From Dyadobacter sp. CECT 9275 (lineage in GTDB: Bacteria; Bacteroidota; Bacteroidia; Cytophagales; Spirosomataceae), in contig NZ_CAJRAF010000002.1 in the NCBI RefSeq assembly GCF_907164905.1, positions 310,001 to 374,000 on the forward strand: DNA of 64,000 nt, given 5' to 3'. Position numbers and translations under genes: made by a program. Under the pieces are notes generated by a model, which was given only the letters and a program-made list of their open reading frames with translations, had not been told where the DNA came from and did not search any database. Below, piece by piece: positions 59,128-64,000 of this stretch (the stretch's first letter is position 1; the number at the start of each line of letters is the position of its first letter).

Positions 59128-60951
59128 TTACTTAGTCGAACTGATCTGCACTTTTACCCGCACTCGCTCCTCCGTTTCAGGAAGTGTTACAGTTAAGGCT
59201 GCTGCGTCAAAATTGCTATACGGCTCATCGTTGATAAATACTTCGCTGATGTAAATGCTGCCCTGAGGAAGGATATCAGGTGAAACCCTCAGGATATTAT
59301 CCTTAAATCCGTTCGGATAAGGTTTGAAGTAAAAATACGTTGGCTGCTTGGTAATCAACAGGTTGATGTATACCGCAGACAGGTAACATAACTCTGTGCT
59401 GTGATATGCACTCATGGAGTGGCTGCCTTTAAAGCGCTCAGTACCTAACAGATACGGCATCCCGTTGGACAATACGTTGAAGTACACACCACCATCGTCA
59501 TTATCCAGGAAGAATGCGTTATAGAATGCAGCTGCTTCGCGTGCCTGTTTTTCGTACTCTTCGTCACCCAGAATACCGTAAAGGATGAGGTAAGCAAGGA
59601 TGGCCTGCTCCTGTTGCCACCATGCTTTGCGGTCGTGCCATACAAACTGGTGTTTTCCTCCGGTTTTAACCACACGTTCCACCACGTCATACCAGCCGCC
59701 ACGTTGCTGGTCAGAGCCGGCTGCCGGCATCAGTTCAGCGATTTTTTTAGCAAACTCAAGATACTCATCCTTTGGTGTAAGGGATTGCTGACGCATCAGG
59801 TTCCATGCGATTTTCAGGTTGTGGCCCACTACCGCACGGTTTTGCTGCCAGCCCCAGGTTTGATCTTTGCTCCAGTCTTCAAAGAATTTCTCCTGAACAA
59901 ACGGGCTGTTTTCGTAGTCAGGGAAATATTTTGTGATTGTATCAAATGTATACTCAAGGAAGTCTGCGTGTGCCTTCTCACCGGTAGCAAGCCACAGGTT
60001 GATCAGGTATGCAGGCGCGTGGTCACCCACTGAGTTCCAGTTTTTGCGGGCACGGTTGTGCGCCAGCGATTCTTCACGTCCGTCGAGTGAAATCGGGTCA
60101 ATGTGTGACCAGTAGCCACCGCCTTCGTTGTCCTTGTAGTATTTCTCGAAAAGATCCATGGTCTTGTCGATATCACTGCGGATACGTTGGTCACCTGTGA
60201 TCCGGTATGTCTGAGTAGGTCCTGCCAAAGCATAGATCTGCTCGTACATCGGGATTGAGTCCAGGTCGTCACCAAATTCAGAAGTAAGCAATTTGGTTTC
60301 TTTCTGTCCTTCTACTTTAAGACCGTGATACCAGTAAACCAGGTCATCGTCCTGATCGAAGAAACGCATGTGGTCGCGCAGGTATTCAGTTCCCAGCTCA
60401 GCACCTTCCAGGAATTCGTCTTTTCCGGTCAACAGGTAAGCCGAGGCAAATCCGTAAACCATACGGGATATCGTATCTGTTTCCTGAAGATAGTCTCCTT
60501 TTTTGGAACCACCCAGGTGAAGCATGGTACGGTAGTTCTTGTAATTGATCTCTTCCTTGGGATAATCAAACTGCCATTTCAGATAGCTGGTCGCGATGGA
60601 GTCGATCTGGTTAATCCACCAGTTTTGTTCTTCGTGACGGTAAGCTTTGGGAGCCTTTCCCGGAAAAATCAGCTGCTGCGCCTCAAATGTTGCAGTTTCA
60701 GCGCCATCATTTGGATAAAACGTTCCGTATGCAAAAACAAACTGTCCGTTGGTCGACAGGAAAGTACCGATGTTACCCGGATCCTGCCAGCCCTCGGTAA
60801 GATTCCGCACGCTTCTGGCATAAGAAGAAGGTATCAGGTTTATTTTGAAACTTCTTTTATCGGAAGTCTCTACGGTAAACCATTGTTCATCAGGATTATA
60901 ACCCGTTACATAACCGGCTATGGTATCTGAGAAAGTGAAGTTTATATTCAT
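59128..60951 (-). CDS. AGE-family epimerase/isomerase-like protein
   Basis: A 607-aa (alpha/alpha)6-barrel protein. The barrel at about 105-500 shows N-acylglucosamine/cellobiose 2-epimerase features: RMVYGFASAYLLTG, RAVVGHNLKIAWNLM with the conserved His, KAWWQQEQAILAYL and HSTELCY. Extra beta domains are added at both ends (about 1-90 and 520-607), larger than the ~400 aa of known epimerases. No signal peptide. Sugar substrate is unknown; context with GlgX suggests a glucan-derived sugar. First gene of the partner-switch transcript. Confidence 0.8.
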   Translation of the reverse strand: MNINFTFSDTIAGYVTGYNPDEQWFTVETSDKRSFKINLIPSSYARSVRNLTEGWQDPGNIGTFLSTNGQFVFAYGTFYPNDGAETATFEAQQLIFPGKAPKAYRHEEQNWWINQIDSIATSYLKWQFDYPKEEINYKNYRTMLHLGGSKKGDYLQETDTISRMVYGFASAYLLTGKDEFLEGAELGTEYLRDHMRFFDQDDDLVYWYHGLKVEGQKETKLLTSEFGDDLDSIPMYEQIYALAGPTQTYRITGDQRIRSDIDKTMDLFEKYYKDNEGGGYWSHIDPISLDGREESLAHNRARKNWNSVGDHAPAYLINLWLATGEKAHADFLEYTFDTITKYFPDYENSPFVQEKFFEDWSKDQTWGWQQNRAVVGHNLKIAWNLMRQQSLTPKDEYLEFAKKIAELMPAAGSDQQRGGWYDVVERVVKTGGKHQFVWHDRKAWWQQEQAILAYLILYGILGDEEYEKQAREAAAFYNAFFLDNDDGGVYFNVLSNGMPYLLGTERFKGSHSMSAYHSTELCYLSAVYINLLITKQPTYFYFKPYPNGFKDNILRVSPDILPQGSIYISEVFINDEPYSNFDAAALTVTLPETEERVRVKVQISSTK

Positions 60952-61025
60952 ACTTTGAGTATTAAAAAGGGTTTTTAAATGAACCTAATGAAACGCTTCT
61001 GAAACAGATTAATATTTAAAACAGG

Positions 61026-61448
61026 TTACCCCAGGCCTTCCTGATCTTTGTATCCCTGCGTAATCTCAATAATGTTGCCTTCCGGATCTTTGAGCCATAC
61101 CGTTTTCCAACCTTCGATCACTTCATCAAAATGCAGCGGACCCAGCGTAATCACTGCGTCCTCTCCCATTTCCTGCACTTTGGCATCCACATCGTCAACA
61201 GAAAAAGCCATGTGCCTCAACCCGGCATAATGCGGGCCGTCAGCTTCTGCCATCGGATAGGGTCTTTCTTCTTCAACGGGAAATACCTCGAAATAAAAAT
61301 TGTCATCATTTTTCAAAAAAACCAGCTTGGCATCATCGCCAAGGTCAATGACGCGAGCACGTCTGAACCCGAAATACTTTGCATAGAAAGATTCGAATTT
61401 TTCCAGGTTTTTAACCGTAAGAGCGAGGTGAAAAAAAGTTGCCTTCAT
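61026..61448 (-). CDS. VOC-superfamily protein (glyoxalase/dioxygenase fold)
   Basis: A 140-aa protein starting MKATFFHLALTVKNLEKFESFY. Metal ligands are suggested by His7, His in LRHMAFSVDDV and Glu in GNIIEITQG. The fold is typical of glyoxalase I-like and fosfomycin-resistance proteins; function unassigned. Two bases separate it from the upstream PfpI-type gene, so they are co-transcribed. Confidence 0.85.
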   Translation of the reverse strand: MKATFFHLALTVKNLEKFESFYAKYFGFRRARVIDLGDDAKLVFLKNDDNFYFEVFPVEEERPYPMAEADGPHYAGLRHMAFSVDDVDAKVQEMGEDAVITLGPLHFDEVIEGWKTVWLKDPEGNIIEITQGYKDQEGLG

Positions 61449-61450
61449 AG

Positions 61451-62023
61451 CTATTCCGCGGATGACAGAGTTTCAATAATCTTTTTAGCAAACAAGTGAG
61501 CGTGTCCGCCTGAACGCCCCGTGATCAGGTCTCCATCCACAACCACATCCTCGTTGGTATAAATTGCACCATACGCCTTGGCGTCGTGGATGAGGTTGTT
61601 GTGACATACCAGCTTACGTCCCCTCACGAGTTCGGTTGCCGGAGCAACCAGCCAGAGGCCGTGGCAGATAATACCTTTTAAAATACCTGGTTCTGCAAAT
61701 ACACGCTTAAGAAATTCAGTAGCCGGCGGAATTTTTTCCACATCTTCTGTATATCTCAGACGGTCGGATACCATTCCTGAGGGCACTATGATCGCATCAT
61801 AGGTACGGAGTTCCTCGTCGCTCATGTTTTCGAAAGATTCCCAGCAATCCATGGGGACTTTATATTCATGACCGGTAAAGGTGATCTTATCCTGCCCCCA
61901 TAATCTTGACAAAAAATGGATTTCTGCGCCTTCTTCCGGAAAGCGGTATTTGTAATAAAATATTTCGTTTTCGTAATAGTCGGCTTCAAAAAGAATACCG
62001 ATTTTTTTGCCCTTTAACTTCAT
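61451..62023 (-). CDS. DJ-1/PfpI-family protein
   Basis: A 190-aa class I glutamine-amidotransferase-like fold. The nucleophile elbow is GIICHGLWLVAP with the reactive Cys followed by His, and a Glu-rich start (FEADYYENEIFYYKYRF) supplies the partner residue. Close to PfpI/YraA-type stress proteins (deglycase or protease claims are debated in the literature). Lies 2 bases before the VOC gene. Confidence 0.87.
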   Translation of the reverse strand: MKLKGKKIGILFEADYYENEIFYYKYRFPEEGAEIHFLSRLWGQDKITFTGHEYKVPMDCWESFENMSDEELRTYDAIIVPSGMVSDRLRYTEDVEKIPPATEFLKRVFAEPGILKGIICHGLWLVAPATELVRGRKLVCHNNLIHDAKAYGAIYTNEDVVVDGDLITGRSGGHAHLFAKKIIETLSSAE

Positions 62024-62092
62024 TATTCGGGAAGTAGATAGAAGATGGAACGATGAGTACTCCGTAATTCAAATGGTGCAGCACTGTTGTTA

Positions 62093-62848
62093 TCAGCTTA
62101 ACACTTCAACCAGTTTTTCACCAAATGCAATGGACGATTCAACCGAAAGTGCCGTCACAAACGGGAAATCAAACAAAGCCTGCGGCTTGTTACGGTTGGC
62201 AGTAGGATCAGAATAAACCCGTCCATTAGGACCAACGGCATCTTCAACGATCACCAGCAGCGGGAAAGCAAAACCCTGGCTTACCAGGTTGGTTCCCGGG
62301 TTTTCAGGTGTAGCTCTCACCAGTGTATAGGCCATCGGGCCAGTAAAATCCCATTCGCGCGGGTGAGCAATTACCTTTTTGCCATAAATGATACTTCTGT
62401 GAAGCGTGTCACTCTCTCTTGCCCAAACAAAGGCACCCACTGCATAACACAGTGCGCCCAATATTTTACCTTGTTCATAAGCCTTCACACAAAGCTGATG
62501 AACGAACGGATTTCCAACAATATCCAATGCCGAGCCAGGACCGCCAACCAGTACCAATGCCTCGTAGTCGGACATGTCAGCGTCTTCTATCTTGATCGGA
62601 GAGTCCCATTCACCTGAATCAAGGATTTCATTGATACGATCCACCACAAAACCAGGGTTAACGTTGTAGTTCTGCATCGGATCAATGAAATCTTTGTCCA
62701 TACTGAGCTCCATCGGAAGCGGCGTAATACCTTTTGGCGTAGCAAGGGTAAGGTCGAAACCTGCATTTTTCAAAGCATCCCAGGGTGCCTGTAATTCTTC
62801 ACCCCACAAGCCAACATTAGATGCCAGTATTAAAACTTTTTTGCCCAT
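62093..62848 (-). CDS. DJ-1/Hsp31-like class I glutamine amidotransferase fold protein
   Basis: A 251-aa relative of Hsp31/DJ-1 with WGEEL near residue 15 (supporting Glu) and GALCYAVGAFV with the reactive Cys. These proteins have been linked to glyoxal handling and general stress. It is a second, distinct member of the superfamily, 69 bases upstream of the first, on the same strand. Confidence 0.85.
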   Translation of the reverse strand: MGKKVLILASNVGLWGEELQAPWDALKNAGFDLTLATPKGITPLPMELSMDKDFIDPMQNYNVNPGFVVDRINEILDSGEWDSPIKIEDADMSDYEALVLVGGPGSALDIVGNPFVHQLCVKAYEQGKILGALCYAVGAFVWARESDTLHRSIIYGKKVIAHPREWDFTGPMAYTLVRATPENPGTNLVSQGFAFPLLVIVEDAVGPNGRVYSDPTANRNKPQALFDFPFVTALSVESSIAFGEKLVEVLS

Positions 62849-62900
62849 AATTTTTTAAGAAAAATAGTACGTTAACATTTTAGGATAGGAAAGGGTATTT

Positions 62901-63242
62901 TCAGCCTTTGAGGCCCGAATAGTGGCGGAATATTTTACCGTCTTTCATAAAGAGTGCATCATAAACACGTGATGGCCCCCAGGCGGTGTTGATCGTAGCT
63001 TCCAGGTGGATACTGTCTTCGGTGATCGCCAGTTTCTCTGTCGATACAAAACCACGGTAGATATTGGTGAGGTAATCTCCCAACTGTACTTTCAGCGCTT
63101 CTTTGCCTACCACATAAATGGGTTCCTCTGCAACCAGGAGAATCATTACAGCATCGTCATGATAGTCGTGTTCAACGAGCTCATTGACGTCATTTTTCTC
63201 CAGCAGGAGAAGGTGATTTTCGTAAAATTCTTGATTTGTCAT
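62901..63242 (-). CDS. NTF2-like/SnoaL-like small protein
   Basis: A 113-aa alpha+beta protein. The pattern (MTNQEFYENHLLLLEKNDVNELVEHDYHDDAVM, then KIFRHYSGLKG) fits NTF2-like/SnoaL-like folds used as small enzymes or binding proteins. No catalytic residues can be picked. It follows the FAD-subunit gene by 10 bases. Confidence 0.75.
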   Translation of the reverse strand: MTNQEFYENHLLLLEKNDVNELVEHDYHDDAVMILLVAEEPIYVVGKEALKVQLGDYLTNIYRGFVSTEKLAITEDSIHLEATINTAWGPSRVYDALFMKDGKIFRHYSGLKG

Positions 63243-63252
63243 GATTTGGATA

Positions 63253-64000
63253 TTAGCTTTTTAGGATAGCTCTTTTGATAAGTACTTTCGTCAGATGAAG
63301 CAGATAACCTGCATTCGAAATATTGGGATTTGAAACAGGCAGTACCTCTGGCGTAAGGCTCAGCAGTGCATCGCTCACGGTGGCAGCCGAAATTTCTTTC
63401 CCTGTTAAATATTTTTCCAGCTCCAAAAGACGCACCGGAACGGACATACAACCCGAAACAGCAATACGGATATCGGATATCCGGTTATTTTCTGTTTGAT
63501 AAACAACAGCCGCCCCACTCACTATTTTTCCTGATTTCAGGTAATCGGTATAACGAAAAGTTCCGGATGCCGACTCGTCAGACTTGAAAGTAATGCTCTT
63601 TACCACCTTGCCTTTGGCAGTATCATCTCTGGACAAGAAATCAGCCAAGGATAGTGATGCCTCTCCTTCATTACCCACCAGTGTTACAGTGGCATCCAAT
63701 GCCAGCAACGCGGCCAGTACCGGAGCATGAACGGCGGCCTGCTGGTACAAGGCTCCGCCAATGGTACTATGGTTACGCAGATGGGGATCGGATACGGCCC
63801 GTAGTGCCTCAGATAACACCGCACTGGATGTTACGGATTTATCCGCAAGCAATGTAGCAAATGAAACCCCGGAGCCCAGTTCGATGTCAGCGCCTTTCAC
63901 CGAAATCAGTTTGAGATCAGCTATTTTACTGAGACTTATCACTGCCGCCGGTTTACAAATACCTTTGTTCACATTTGCCACAAACGCCTGGTCGCCGGTC
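63253..64000 (-). CDS. Xanthine dehydrogenase-like FAD-binding subunit (N-terminus outside window)
   Basis: The frame is open to the window edge; the visible 248 codons cover the middle and the C-terminal domain. SDPHLRNHSTIGGALYQ is the FAD-binding motif of molybdenum hydroxylase medium subunits, and the CO-dehydrogenase flavoprotein C-terminal domain follows. The visible end GYLLHLTKVLIKRAILKS is the true C-terminus. The molybdopterin and Fe-S subunits must lie beyond the window. The GTG at 63981 is not the start; the frame continues upstream (TGDQAF). Confidence 0.85.
   Translation of the reverse strand, partial: TGDQAFVANVNKGICKPAAVISLSKIADLKLISVKGADIELGSGVSFATLLADKSVTSSAVLSEALRAVSDPHLRNHSTIGGALYQQAAVHAPVLAALLALDATVTLVGNEGEASLSLADFLSRDDTAKGKVVKSITFKSDESASGTFRYTDYLKSGKIVSGAAVVYQTENNRISDIRIAVSGCMSVPVRLLELEKYLTGKEISAATVSDALLSLTPEVLPVSNPNISNAGYLLHLTKVLIKRAILKS

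Noticed and set aside
63981..64000. GTG at 63981 as the start of the FAD subunit
   Set aside because: The frame stays open to the window edge with a plausible continuation, and medium subunits need more N-terminal sequence than this start would leave.

Overview
The window looks like chromosome of a free-living member of the Bacteroidetes, most likely Cytophagales near Dyadobacter or Spirosoma. The reasons are Bacteroidetes-type promoter boxes (TAnnTTTG), large sensor kinases with periplasmic propellers and Y_Y_Y domains, a TonB-dependent receptor, a class GT3 glycogen synthase, menaquinone genes and a typical thrS-infC-rpmI-rplT block. The genus is an inference from family flavour. I see no insertion sequence, phage, tRNA, rRNA or CRISPR array.

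Layout. 1-24.9 kb is mostly housekeeping: the 5' part of acnB preceded by a 35-codon remnant of an AcnA-type aconitase, then topA, a sirtuin, folD, a 2H phosphoesterase, an aldehyde dehydrogenase, an XRE regulator with its own palindrome, menE and menB, an EVE protein, a methyltransferase, a TPR lipoprotein, thrS-infC-rpmI-rplT, a Tat-exported phospholipase C and dnaK. 25-38 kb is accessory metabolism and signalling: an SDR dehydrogenase, a secreted esterase, a propeller sensor with a dead kinase module, a NarL-type regulator, a VanZ-like protein, pgi, a Tat-exported sugar isomerase, an HGSNAT-like membrane acyltransferase and a secreted carboxylesterase. At 38.6 kb a GT3 glycogen synthase reads toward a long block of minus-strand genes.

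40.5-61.0 kb is the most interesting part. Twelve tightly spaced minus-strand genes encode, in transcription order, an AGE-family epimerase, a STAS protein, glycogen debranching enzyme GlgX, a second STAS protein, an RsbW-like kinase, a membrane-anchored STAND NTPase with a coiled coil and a seven-repeat WD40 domain, a TonB-dependent receptor whose start overlaps the STAND stop, a GNAT enzyme, an ATP/ADP-translocase-like protein fused to HEAT repeats, a giant propeller sensor kinase lacking its phosphoacceptor His, a soluble histidine kinase with an intact His, and a response regulator fused to a PP2C phosphatase. My reading is an envelope-to-cytoplasm signalling pathway feeding a partner switch (kinase, two STAS antagonists, phosphatase) physically interleaved with glycogen metabolism. 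No sigma factor is encoded in the cluster. An intrinsic terminator after the RsbW-like gene probably splits it into two transcripts.

61-64 kb continues on the minus strand with a VOC protein, two DJ-1/PfpI-type proteins, an NTF2-like protein and the FAD subunit of a xanthine-dehydrogenase-like enzyme that runs off the window. These look like stress or detoxification genes upstream of the partner-switch block.
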